A DNA stretch of 64,000 bases from Hippophae tibetana. Lineage: Eukaryota > Streptophyta > Magnoliopsida > Rosales > Elaeagnaceae. The stretch covers positions 56,840,843-56,904,842 of the forward strand of contig CM072810.1 in assembly GCA_037013495.1 (NCBI GenBank). The letters are read 5' to 3'. The translations under genes and the position numbers were made by a program. Each line of letters opens with the position of its first letter. Position 1 is the stretch's first letter. A model generated the notes under the pieces. It was not told the origin of the DNA, made no database searches, and was given only the letters and a program-made list of their open reading frames with translations. Below, piece after piece: positions 12,936 to 25,710 of this stretch.

Positions 12936-15237
12936 GGTAGAGTGTTAGACCACCACGTAAATATGGTTGATAGTCCGATCCCGATTAAAGATATAGTTCT
13001 ATTCTTGTACGAATTAAGGTGAAATTAAGTATATTATTCTAATTTAAATAACAATATATAGTTTTTAAGAATAAAGATATCAAGATTTTGCAAAAGTTTT
13101 GGTTAAATTCTAAAAGAGTCCACGAAGTGGTTAACTAACAACACCCAATAATACAAAGTATAGTAAATACCGTAAACAATAATATCTGATAAATAGACAA
13201 ATTTTAACAGCATATATTATACATTAAATAGAAAACATGTAAACAATGGTTAAGCTTTTAATTAAAGTATAAGCATGTATGATGCACACATTGAATTCAA
13301 ATTTTGCTCAAACAATAAAAGATCATGCACAATTAACGTTACAATTGGATAAACTTAAATAGAACTCTTGCACCGTGGAAAAAAATAATTATAATTAAAT
13401 AATTATTATAACTTCTATTACTATATAATAAATATATGAATATATATAACCAATAATATGTAAGTGGATAAATATAAATATTTTAAAAATAATTAATATA
13501 ATAAATAAATATGTGAATATAAATAACTAAGAATAAGTAATAACTATATAATAAATAAGTAGATAAAACAATTATTATATATATTCTTAAAATATAATAA
13601 ATATGTAAGTAAAAATAACTAATAATAAGTACTTATTACTAAAATTAATAAGTGGTGCAACGATAAAAAGATTTATTTGATTTGCTTCGATTCTCAAGTA
13701 GCAAAGAAAACAAAATAATGTATTAACCGAAGAGAGAGATGATTTAATTGCTAGATATTTATTTGGATAGAATACACTACTTATATATTTAGTTTGTCGC
13801 AAAGTATGAAGAAAATAATCAAATTTATTAACTTTTCATCAAAAATATATTTTACATGTAAATCATAGATTATGTAACAAATAATTATTAATTAAAATAA
13901 CAATTATAATAATATCATAATTTATAATAAATGAACAAATTATAATAAATCACCTAATTGCACAAATTTAATTATAAAAAAGTATCAATTAATGTTTTTT
14001 AAATAATAATAATAATATTATAATAATTTTTATTATTATTAAACTAAAACTTTAAAAATTATTTAAATAATATATATATAATTAAGGTATGGTGGTAGAC
14101 CACCACGTAAATATGGTTGATAGTCCGATCCCGATTAAAGATATAGTTCTATTCTTGTATGAATAAAGGTGAAATTGAGTATATTATTCTAATTTAAATA
14201 ACAATATATAGTTTTTAAGAATAAAGATATCAAGATTTTGCAAAAGTTTTGGTTAAATTCTAAAAGAGTCCACGAAGTGGTTAACTAACAACACCCAATA
14301 ATACAAAGTATAGTAAATACCGTAAACAATAATATCAGATAAATAAACAAATTTTAATAGCATATATTATACATTAAATAGAAAACATGTAAATAATGGT
14401 TAAGCTTTTAATTAAAGTATAAGCATGTATGATGCACACATTGAATTCAAATTTTGCTCGAAGAATAAAAGATCATGCACAATTAACGTTACAATTGGAT
14501 AAACTTAAATAGAACTCTTGCTACGTGGAAAAAAATAATTATAATTAAATAATTATTATAACTTCTATTACTATATAATAAATATATGAATATATAACAC
14601 ATAATAATATGTAAGTGGATAAAAATAAATATTTTAAAAATAATTAATATAATAAATAAATATGTGAATATAAATAACTAAGAATAAGTAATAACTATAT
14701 AATAAATAAGTAGATAAAAGAATTATTATATATATTATTAAAATATAATAAATATGTAAATTTAAATAACTAATAATAAGTACTTATAACTAAAATTAAT
14801 AAGGGGTGGAACAATAAAAAGATTTATTTGATTTGCTTCGATTCTCAAGTAGCAAAGAAAACAAAATAAGGTATTCACCGAAGAGAGAGATGATTTAATT
14901 GCTAGATATTTATTTGGATAGAATACACTATTTATATATTTAGTTTGTCGCAAAGTGTGAAGAAAACAATCAAATTTATTAACTTTTCATCAAAAATATA
15001 TTTTACATGTAAATCATAGATTATGTAACAAATAATTATTAATTAAAATAACAATTATAATAATATCATAATTTATAATAAATGAACAAATTATAATAAA
15101 TTACCTAATTGCACAAATTTATTTATAAAAAAGTATCAATTAATTTTTTTTTAAATAATAATAATAATAATATAATTGTTTTTATTATTATTAAACTAAA
15201 AATATAAAAATTATTTAACTTATATATATATAATTAA

Positions 15238-16307
15238 GGTAGAGTGGTAGACCACCACGTAAATATGGTTGATAGTCCGATTCCGATTAAAGATATAGTT
15301 CTATTCTTGTACGAATTAAGGTGAAATTAAGTATATTATTTTAATTTAAATAACAATATATAGTTTTTAAGAATAAAGACATCAAGATTTGGCAAAAGTT
15401 TTGGTTAAACTCTAAAAGAGTCCACGAAGTGGTTAACTAACAACACCCAATAATACAAAGTATAGTAAATACCGTAAACAATAATATCAGATAAATAAAC
15501 AAATTTTAATAGCATATATTATACATTAAATAGAAAACATGTAAATAATGGTTAAGCTTTTAATTAAAGTATAAGCATGTATGATGCACACATTGAATTC
15601 AAATTTTGCTCGAACAATAAAAGATAATGCACAATTAACGTTACAATTGGATAAACTTAAATAGAACTCTTGATACGTGGACAAAAATAATAATAAATAA
15701 ATAATTATTATAACTTGTATTAGTATATAATAAATATATGAATATATATAACTAAGAATATGTAAGTGGATAAAAATAAATATTTTAAAAATAATTAATA
15801 AAATAAATAAATATGTGAATATAAATAACTAAGAATAAGTAATAACTATATAATAAATAAATAGATAAAATAAGTATTATATATATTATTAAAATATAAT
15901 AAATATGTAAATTTAAATAACTAATAATAAGTACTTATAAGGTATTCACCGAAGAGAGAGATTATTTATTTGCTAGATATATATTTGGATAGAATACACT
16001 ACTTATATATTTAGTTTGTCGCAAAGTGTGAAGAAAACAATCAAATTTATTAAGTTTTCATCAAAAATATATTTTACATGTAAATCATATATTATGTAAT
16101 AAATAATTATTAATTAAAATAACAATTATAATAATATCATAATTTATAATAAACGAAAAAATTATAATAAATCACCTAATTGCACAAATTTATTTATAAA
16201 AAAGTATCAATTAATTTTTTTTAAATAATAATAATAATATTATAATAGTTTTTATTATTATTAAACTAAAAATATAAAAATTATTTAACTTATATATATA
16301 TAATTAA
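15238..16307 (+). repeat. Shortened A monomer A14 (1070 bp)
   Basis: It is the duplicated counterpart of A10, with the deletion junction at about 15938-15940. Its last about 280 bp match monomer A6 instead of A10. Confidence 0.85.
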
Positions 16308-17373
16308 GGTAGAGTGGTAGACCACCACGTAAATATGGTTGATAGTCCGATTCCGATTAAAGATATAGTTCTATTCTTGTACGAATTAAGGTGAAATTAA
16401 GTATATTATTCTAATTTAAATAACAATATATAGTTTTTAAGAAAAAAGATATCAAGATTTGGCAAAAGTTTTGGTTAAATTCTAAAATAGTCCACGAAGT
16501 GGTTAACTAACAACACCCAATAATACAAAGTATAGTAAATACCGTAAACAATAATATCAGATAAATAAACAAATTTTAATAGCATATATTATACCTTAAA
16601 TAGAAAACATGTAAATAATGGTTAAGCTTTTAATTAAAGTATAAGCATGTATGATGCACACATTGAATTCAAATTTTGCTCGAACAATAAAAGATAATGC
16701 ACAATTAACGTTACAATTGGATAAACTTAAATAGAACTCTTGATACGTGGACAAAAATAATAATAAATAAATAATTATTATAACTTCTATTAGTATATAA
16801 TAAATATATGAATATATATAACTAAGAATATGTAAGTAGATAAAAATAAATATTTTAAAAATAATTAATATAATAAATAAATATGTGAATATAAATAACT
16901 AAGAATAAGTAATAACTATATAATAAATAAATAGATAAAATAATTATTATATATATTATTAAAATATAATAAATATGTAAATTTAAATAACTAATAATAA
17001 GTACTTATAAGGTATTCACCGAAGAGAGAGATTATTTAATTGCTAGATATATATTTGGATAGAATACACTACTTATATATTTGGTTTGTCGCAAATTGTA
17101 ACGATAGCAATCAAATTTATTAACTTTTCATCAAAAATATATTTTACATGTAAATCATAGATTATGTAACAAATAATTATTAATTAAAATAACAATTATA
17201 ATAATATCATAATTTATAATAAATGAACAAATTATAATAAATAACCTAATTGCACAAATTTAATTATATAAAGTATCATTTATTTTTTTTAAATAATAAA
17301 AATAATATTATAATAATTTTTATTATTATTAAACCAAAAATATAAAAATTATTTAAATTATATATATAATTAA
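16308..17373 (+). repeat. Shortened A monomer A15 (1066 bp)
   Basis: It is the duplicated counterpart of A11, with the deletion junction at about 17008-17010. Confidence 0.85.
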
Positions 17374-17529
17374 GGTAGAGTGTTAGACCACCACATAAAT
17401 ATGGTTGATAGTCCGATCCCGATTAAAGATATAGTTCTATTCTTGTACGAATTATGGTGAAATTAAGTATATTATTCTAATTTAAATAACAATATATAGT
17501 TTTTAAGAATAAAGACATCAAGATTTGGC

Positions 17530-19882
17530 AAAAGTTTTGGTTAAAATCTAAAAGAGTCCACGAAGTGGTTAACTAACAACACCCAATAATACATAGTATA
17601 GTAAACACCGTAAACAATAACATGAGATAAATAGACAAATTTTAACAGCATATATTATACATTAAATAGAAAACATGTAAATAATGGTTAAGCTTTTAAT
17701 TAAAGTATAAGCATGTATGATGCACACATTGAATTCAAATTTTGCTCAAACAATAAAAGATCATGCACAATTAACGTTACAATTGGATAAACTTAAATAG
17801 AACTCTTGCTACTTGGAAAAAAATAATTACAATTAAATAAATATTATAACTTCTATTAGTATTTAATAAATATATGAATATATATAACCAATAATATTTA
17901 AGTGGATAAAAATAAATATTTTAAAAATAATTAATATAATAAATAAATATGTGAATATAAATAACTAAGAATAAGTAATAACTATATAATAAATAAGTAG
18001 ATAAAACAAATATTATATATATTATTAAAATATAATAAATATGTAAATTTAAATAACTAATAATAAGTACTTATTACTAAAATTAATAAGGGGTGGAACA
18101 ATAAAAACATTTATTTGATTTGCTTCGATTCTCAAGTAGCAAAGAAAACAAAATAAGGTATTAACCGAAGAGAGAGATGATTTAATTGCTAGATATTTAT
18201 TTGGATAGAATACACTACTTATAAATTTAGTTTGTCGCAAAGTGTGAAGAAAATAATCAAATTTATTAACTTTTCATCAAAAATATATTTTACATGTAAA
18301 TCATAGATTATATAATAAATAATTATTAATTGAAATAACAATTATAAAAATATCATAATTTATAATAAACGAAGAAATTATAATAAATCACCTAATTGCA
18401 CAAATTTATTTATAAAAAAGTATCAATTAATTTTTTTTTAAATAATGATAATAATATAATAATTTTTATTATTATTAAACTAAAAATATAAAAATTATTT
18501 AACTTATATATATATAATTAAGGTAGAGTGGTAGACCACCACGTAAATATGGTTGATAGTCCGATCCCGATTAAAGATATAGTTCTATTCTTGTATGAAT
18601 TAAGGTGAAATTGAGTATATTATTCTAATTTAAATAATAATATATAGTTTTTAAGAATAAAGACATCAAGATTTGGCAAAAGTTTTTGTTAAACTCTAAA
18701 AGAGTCCACGAAGTGGTTACCTAACAACACCCAATAATACAAAGTATAGTAAACACCGTAAACAATAATATCTGATAAATAGACAAATTTTAACAGCATA
18801 TATTATACATTAAATGGAAAACTTGTAAATAATGATTAAGCTTTTAATTAAAGTATAAGCATGTATAATGCACACATTGAATTCAAATTTTGCTCGAACA
18901 ATAAAAGATCATGCACAAATAACGTTACAATTGAATAAACTTAAATAGAACTCTTGCTACGTGGAAAAAAATAATTATAATTAAATAATTATTATAACTT
19001 CTATTAGTATATAATAAATATATGAATATATATAACAAATAATATGTAAATGGATAAAAATAAATATTTTAAAAATAATTAATATAATAAATAAATATGT
19101 GAATATAAATAACTAAGAATAAGTAATAACTATATAATAAATAAGTAGATAAAACAATTATTATATATATTATTAAAATATAATAAATATGTAAGTTAAA
19201 ATAACTAATAATAATTACTTATTACTAAATTTAATAAGGGGTGCAATGATAAAAGATTTATTTGATTTGCTTCAATTCTCAAGAAGCAAAGAAAAGAAAA
19301 TAAGGTATTTAACAAAAAGAGAGATGATTTAAATGCTAGAAATTTATTTGGATAGAATACACTACTTATATATTTAGTTTGTTGCAAAGTGTGGCGAAAG
19401 AAATCAAATTTATTAACTTTTTATCAAAAATATATTTTACATGTAAATCATAGATTATTTAATAAATAATTATTAATTAAAATAACAATTATATTAATAT
19501 CATAATTTATAATAAACGAACAAATTATAATAAATCACCTAATTGCACAAATTTATTTATAAAAAAGTATCAATTAATTTTTTTTAAATAATAATAATAA
19601 TATTATAATTGTTTTTATTATTATTAAACTAAAAATATAAAAAATTATTTAACTTATATATATATAATTAAGGTAGAGTGGTAGACCACCACGTAAATAT
19701 GGTTGATAGTCCGATCCCGATTAAATATATTGTTCTATTCTTGTATGAATTAAGCTGAAATTGAGTATATTATTCTAATTTAAATAACAATATATAGTTT
19801 TTAAGAATAAAGACATCAAGATTTGGCAAAAGTTTTGGTTAAACTCTAAAAGAGTCCACGAAGTGGTTAACTTACAACACCC
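17530..19882 (+). repeat. Three-monomer duplication in array A, left copy (pairs with 20898-23243)
   Basis: Shared rare variants are ACATAGTATAG, AACATGAGATAA, AATAAAAACATTTATT, the AAATAATGATAATAATATAAT tract, GTTACCTAACAACACC, and the open frame beginning at 19387 on the minus strand (22748 in the partner). The offset is 3368 bp at the start and 3361 bp after a small deletion near 21670 in the right copy. Confidence 0.8.
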
Positions 19883-20741
19883 AATAATACAAAGTATAGT
19901 AAACACCGTAAACAATAACATTAGATAAATAGACAAATTTTAACAGATCTATTATACATTAAATAGAAAACATGTAAATAATGGTTAAGCTTTTAATTAA
20001 AGTATAAGCATGTATGATGCACACATTGAATTCAAATTTTGCTCGAACAATAAAAGATAATGCACAATTAACGTTACAATTAGATAAACTTAAATAGAAC
20101 TCTTGATACGTGGACAAAAATAATTATAAATAAATAATTATTATAACTTCTATTAGTATATAATAAATATATGAATATATATAACTAAGAATATGTGAGT
20201 GGATAAAAATAAATATTTTAAAAATAATTAATATAATAAATAAATATGTGAATATAAATAACTAAGAATAAGTAATAACTATATAATAAATAAGTAGATA
20301 AAATAATTATTATATATATTATTAAAATATAGTAAATATGTAAATTTAAATAACTAATAATAAGTACTTATAAGGTATTCACCGAAGATAGAGATTATTT
20401 AATTGCTAGATATATATTTGGATAGAATACACTACTTATATATTTAGTTTGTCGCAAATTGTGACGATAGCAATCAAATTTATTAACTTTTTATCAAAAA
20501 TATATTTTACATGTAAATCATAGATTATGTAACAAATAATTATTAATTAAAATAACAATTATAATAATATCATAATTTATAATAAATGAACAAATTATAA
20601 TAAATTACCTAATTGCACAAATTTATTTATAAAAAAGTATCAATTAATTTTTTTTTAAATAATAATAATAATAATATAATTGTTTTTATTATTATTAAAC
20701 TAAAAATATAAAAATTATTTAAATTATATATATATAATTAA
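19672..20741 (+). repeat. Shortened A monomer A18 (1070 bp)
   Basis: The deletion junction is at about 20370. This unit lies outside the 4439-bp duplication, yet the breakpoint is the same, so the five short monomers descend from one deletion. Confidence 0.85.
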
Positions 20742-20897
20742 GGTAGGGTGGTAGACCACCACGTAAATATGGTGGATAGTCCGATCCCGATTAAAGATAT
20801 AGTTCTATTCTTGTATGAATTAAGTTAAAATTGAGTATATTATTCTAATTTAAATAACAATATATAGTTTTTAAGAATAAAGACATCAAGATTTGGC

Positions 20898-23243
20898 AAA
20901 AGTTTTTGTTAAACTCTAAAAGAGTCCACGAAGTGGTTAACTAACAACACCTAATAATACATAGTATAGTAAACACCGTAAACAATAACATGAGATAAAT
21001 AGACAAATTTTAACAGCATATATTATACATTAAATAGAAAACATGTAAATAATGGTTAAGCTTTTAATTAAAGTATAAGCATGTATGATGCACACATTGA
21101 ATTCAAATTTTTCTCAAACAATAAAAGATCATGCACAATTAACGTTACAATTGGATAAACTTAAATAGAACTCTTGCTACTTGGAAAAAAATAATTACAA
21201 TTAAATAAATATTATAACTTCTATTAGTATTTAATAAATATATGAATATATATAACCAATAATATTTAAGTGGATAAAAATAAATATTTTAAAAATAATT
21301 AATATAATAAATAAATATGTGAATATAAATAACTAAGAATAAGTAATAACTATATAATAAATAAGTAGATAAAACAATTATTATATATATTATTAAAATA
21401 TAATAAATATGTAAATTTAAATAACTAATAATAATTACTTATTACTAAAATTAATAAGGGGTGGAACAATAAAAACATTTATTTGATTTGCTTCGATTCT
21501 CAAGTAGCAAAGAAAACAAAATAAGGTATTTACCGAATAGATAGATGATTTAAATGCTAGAAATTTATTTGAATAGAATACACTACTTATATATTTAGTT
21601 TGTCGCAAAGTGTGACGATAGCAATCAAATTTATTAACTTTTCATTAAAAATATATTTTACATGTAAATAATCTAACAAATAATTATTAATTAAAATAAC
21701 AATTATAAAAATATCATAATTTATAATAAACGAACAAATTATAATAAATCACCTAATTGCACAAATTTATTTATAAAAAAGTATCAATTAATTTTTTTTT
21801 AAATAATGATAATAATATAATAATTTTTATTATTATTAAACTAAAAATATAAAAATTATTTAACTTATATATATATAATTAAGGTAGAGTGGTAGACCAC
21901 CACGTAAATATGGTTGATAGTCCGATCCCGATTAAAGATATAGTTCTATTCTTGTATGAATTAAGGTGAAATTGAGTATATTATTCTAATTTAAATAATA
22001 ATATATAGTTTTTAAGAATAAAGACATTAAGATTTGGCAAAAGTTTTTGTTAAACTCTAAAAGAGTCCACGAAGTGGTTACCTAACAACACCCAATAATA
22101 CAAAGTATAGTAAACACCGTAAACAATAATATTTGATAAATAGACAAATTTTAACAGCATATATTATACATTAAATAGAAAACTTGTAAATAATGATTAA
22201 GCTTTTAATTAAAGTATAAGCATGTATGATGCACACATTGAATTCAAATTTTGCTCGAACAATAAAAGATCATGCACAAATAACGTTACAATTGAATAAA
22301 CTTAAATAGAACTCTTGCTACGTGGAAAATAATAATTATAATTAAATAATTATTATAAATTTTATTAGTATATAATAAATATATGAATATATATAACAAA
22401 TAATATGTAAATGGATAAAAATAAATATTTTAAAAATAATTAATATAATAAATAAATATGTGAATATAAATAACTAAGAATAAGTAATAACTATATAATA
22501 AATAAGTAGATAAAACAATTATTATATATATTATTAAAATATAATAAATATGTAAGTTAAAATAACTAATAATAATTACTTATTACTAAATTTAATAAGG
22601 GGTGCAACGATAAAAGATTTATTTGATTTGCTTCAATTCTCAAGTAGCAAAGAAAAGAAAATAAGGTATTTAACAAAAAGAGAGATGATTTAAATGCTAG
22701 AAATTTATTTGGATAGAATACACTACTTATATATTTAGTTTGTCGCAAAGTGTGGCGAAAGAAATCAAATTTATTAACTTTTTATCAAAAATATATTTTA
22801 CATGTAAATCATAGATTATTTAATAAATAATTATTAATTAAAATAACAATTATAATAATATCATAATTTATAATAAACGAACAAATTATAATAAATCACC
22901 TAATTGCGCAAATTTATTTATAAAAAAGTATCAATTAATTTTTTTTAAATAATAATAATAATATTATAATAGTTTTTATTATTATTAAACTAAAAATATA
23001 AAAATTATTTAACTTATATATATATAATTAAGGTAGAGTGGTAGACTACCACGTAAATATGGTTGATAGTCCGATCCCGGTTAAAGATATAGTTCCATTC
23101 TTGTATGAATTAAGGTGAAATTGAGTATATTATTCTAATTTAAATAACAATATATAGTTTTTCAGAATAAAGACATTAAGATTTGGCAAAAGTTTTGGTT
23201 AAACTCTAAAAGAGTCCACGAAGTGGTTAACTAACAACACCCA
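20898..23243 (+). repeat. Three-monomer duplication in array A, right copy, ending at the A/B junction
   Basis: This is the terminal part of array A and a close copy of 17530-19882. Its end is the point where family B starts, so the duplicated segment was cut by, or created with, the A/B junction. It lacks about 7 bp near 21670, in the CATAGATTATG region, compared with its partner. Confidence 0.75.
23242..23243. other. Junction of satellite A and satellite B (2-bp microhomology CA)
   Basis: To the left, sequence follows family A through AACAACACCCA. To the right, it follows family B from TAGGTCA, which in full B units is preceded by AACAAACTCA. The two families agree only on CA at 23242-23243. 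Both monomers are interrupted internally: A about 210 bp into its unit, B inside its intron relic. There is no inserted element or target-site duplication. Confidence 0.85.
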
Positions 23244-23305
23244 TAGGTCAAATAGTAGAAAATTATTTGAGAAACTGATATTGGCATTAGAAAATTTATA
23301 CTCAC

Positions 23306-23585
23306 TGAGGTTCAACTTGCACTTTGCATACATCCAACGTACACTAATGTGGTTTTCGGCATGCATGGTGATCGACACTAATATATGTCAACCTCGTTTC
23401 TGGAGTAGAATCTGCAACTACTCCAACAGATTCATTAGAATTTGTGAGTGAAATTTCGAGAGATTTTGATAATAGATTTCGCCCACTTCATCAGTATCAT
23501 TTGCTTCATGAGAATTTAGTCCGAAGCCAGAACCAACTTCATGGTGCAATTCATATGGGAATCTCCCAATATACGTTTTTAACTT
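23306..23585 (-). pseudogene. Exon 1 relic only, cut off at the A/B junction (copy B1)
   Basis: This is the copy nearest family A. It keeps the TCA|GTGAGT donor, but only about 60 nt of intron remain before the junction, and exon 2 is missing. One base is lost near 23490 (CGCCCACTTC where other copies have CGCCCAACTTC), which breaks the main frame. It also has GAGTGAAATTTC and other private changes, so it is among the most diverged copies. Confidence 0.65.
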
Positions 23586-24617
23586 TTAAAAAGCTTAATA
23601 ATAAATTAGTCATTAGAGATGTAGATATATATAGAGAAAGGAAAAACGCTTAATAAATTTTACAAGTAATCATAATTTATGTTAGCAACATATATTATAC
23701 AATAAATAGAAAATCATGCAAATAGTAGTAAACCTTTTAATTAAAGTCTAAGCATGTAGACGATGCACACATTGAATCCAATATTTCCTCGAACAATAAA
23801 AGATAATGCACAATATATGTTATAATTGGATAAAAATTAAATAAAACTTTTCCTATGTGGATAAAAATAATTATTATATCTTCTATTAAATATATGAATA
23901 TATATTAGTAAGAATATTTAAGTGGATAAAATTAAATTTTTTAACATAAATAACTAAAAATAAGTAAAGTAATTACAATATCATAAATAAATAGATAAAA
24001 AATAATTTTTATATATAATAAATAAGTAATTGCAACAATAAAAAAATTGCCCCCATTCCCAAGTAGCAAAGAAAACAGAATAATTTGACAGTTCATCACA
24101 AATAACTTTTACTTGTAAATCATAATTTAGGTAATAACATCCAATCCAATTTAACAATAACTTTTTTACCTTACTAATTTAACATCCAAATAAATTTGAC
24201 AATAACTAAATACATATAACATTATTCTCTCATATATTACCAAGAAAATACCAAGAGAATAAAACAAGTGTGATTCGGTAAAAATATTAACATTATGTTT
24301 TTATTTTTCAAGCACACAATTTCAAAAAAACAATATACACATATAAGTTTAAAAATAAATTAAATTTTTTTCAATCATAGTTTAAAACATCTATCAGACT
24401 AAATGTGAATTTGCTTATTAGCTTAAGTTAAAAAGCAATCCTATAATTTTGAAGTATCTTACATTTCAAATTGAACATCAAATGCATCGTCTATACTTCA
24501 CTTGATACATATAATATTATTCAAAAATAAAAAGATAATCAAGTTAAGCAGCACAGCAAAACATAGAGTCTTAAATATTTACAAGTATCACAACCAATAA
24601 TTAAAAGTAAAACTCAC

Positions 24618-25155
24618 CTTGCTCGCTCTTCCATAAAACGAAGAGCTTTCTCTAGAAAAGATGGAGATCCAACCTCTTTCAAAGCAAACAGAATGGGTCT
24701 CCCAATAACTTTAGATACCGTTTGCTTTTTTTGTATCTACAAAAAGGAAAACCACCGAAAAATGGAAAAAGAAATAAAGCGCATATTAGCACTTTGCAAA
24801 TTAACAAACTCATAGGTCACAAAGTAGTAAATTATTTGGGAAAATGATATTGGCATCAGAAAATTTATACTCACTTAGATTCGACTTGCACTTTGCATAG
24901 ATCCAACGTACACTATTGTGGTTTTCGGCATGCATGGTGATCGACACTAATATATGCCAACCTCGTTTCTGGAGAAGAATCTGCAACTACTCCAACAGAT
25001 TCATTTGAATTTGTCACTGAACTTTCGAGAGATTTTGATAATAGATTTCGGCCAACTTCCTCAGTATCATTTGTTTCATGAGAATTTAGCCCGAAGCAAG
25101 AACCAACTTCATGGTGCAATTCATATGGTAATCTCCCAATATACGTTTTTAACTT
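24618..25155 (-). pseudogene. Captured gene fragment, copy B2 (24618-24736 exon 2; 24875-25155 exon 1)
   Basis: It spans the B1/B2 unit boundary. Exon 2 keeps the probably ancestral KALRFMEERAR reading. Exon 1 ends AATCTAA|GTGAG, so the frame that used to cross the splice now stops. Gly-to-Cys change in GSCFGLN. Both splice sites remain. Confidence 0.65.
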
Positions 25156-25250
25156 TTAAAAAGCTTAATAATAAATTAGTTATTAGAGATTTAGATATAT
25201 AGAGAAAGGAAAAACGCTTAATAAAATTTACAAGTAATCATAATTTATGT

Positions 25251-25710
25251 TAGCACCATATATTATACATTAAATAGAAAATCATGTAAATAGTAGTAAA
25301 CCTTTTAATTGAAGTCTAAGCATTTATAGGATGCACACATTGAATTCAATATTTCCTCGAACAATAAAAGATAATGCACAATAGATGTTATAATTGGATA
25401 AAAATTAAATAAAACTTTTCCTACGTGGATAAAAATAATTATTATAGCTTCTATTAAATATATGAATATATATAAGTAAGAATATTTAAGTGGATAAAAT
25501 TAAAATTTTTAATATAAATAACTAAAAATAAGTAAAGTAATTACAATATCATAAATAAGTAGATAAAAAATAATTTTTATATATAATAAATAAGTAATTG
25601 CAACAATAAAAAAATTGCCCCCATTCCCAAGTAGCCAAGAAAACAGAATAATTTGACATTTCATCACAAATAAATTTTACTTGTAAATCATAATTTAGGT
25701 AATAATATCC
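25251..25710 (+). repeat. Core block shared by families A and B (B version, monomer B2)
   Basis: It is homologous to 722-1400, without about 220 bp of AT-rich sequence. It begins just outside the exon 1 relic and ends near TTTTACTTGTAAATCATAATTTAGG. It contains GCCCCCATTCCC, the only C-rich run in the unit; the A version has no C-run at this place. It recurs once per B monomer. Confidence 0.85.

Larger units (their letters stand above)
10025..13075 (+). repeat. Segmental duplication in array A, left copy (pairs with 14463-17512, offset ~4439 bp)
   Basis: Diagnostic variants occur in both copies at 4438-4439 bp spacing: ATATAACACATAATAAT, GATTCCGATT, TACGAATTAAGG, the GAAAAAAGATATC motif, and two consecutive 80-bp-deleted monomers (10799 and 11869 against 15238 and 16308). 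The offset equals four consecutive monomers: two short and two long. Patches where the copies disagree (around 10570-10740 and 11580-11810) suggest later conversion. Confidence 0.8.
14463..17512 (+). repeat. Segmental duplication in array A, right copy (pairs with 10025-13075)
   Basis: This copy is mosaic. Positions 15005-15230 match the end of monomer A10 (about 11640-11860) better than the expected partner. Positions 16020-16300 match 7063-7345, sharing GCAAAGTGTGAAGAAAACAA, CATATATTATG and TAATAGTTTTTA. Within the rest the agreement with the left copy is close to complete by eye. Confidence 0.75.
1..23243 (+). repeat. Satellite family A array, ~1150-bp monomers, head to tail
   Basis: The same sequence recurs with small differences every 1141-1156 bp, or every 1066-1070 bp in five shortened copies. 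Taking the GGTAG that opens the hairpin block as unit start, monomers begin at 449, 1598, 2754, 3904, 5054, 6201, 7351, 8503, 9648, 10799, 11869, 12936, 14086, 15238, 16308, 17374, 18522, 19672, 20742, 21883 and 23032. Positions 1-448 are the tail of an earlier monomer, so the array continues to the left. The last monomer is cut at 23243. All units have the same orientation. No transposase, reverse transcriptase, tRNA or rRNA gene is visible. Short open frames of 60-71 codons recur on the minus strand but look non-coding. I call it satellite DNA from periodicity alone; its chromosomal position is unknown. Confidence 0.97.

Noticed and set aside
1100..22748. A 60-71 codon minus-strand open frame (MRQTKYISSVFYPNK...) repeated in most A monomers, as a gene family
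   Set aside because: It lies in AT-rich shared-core sequence, part of its homologous region in family B is not open, five monomers delete it, and its conservation is fully explained by repeat homogenisation. No signal, domain or codon pattern supports translation.
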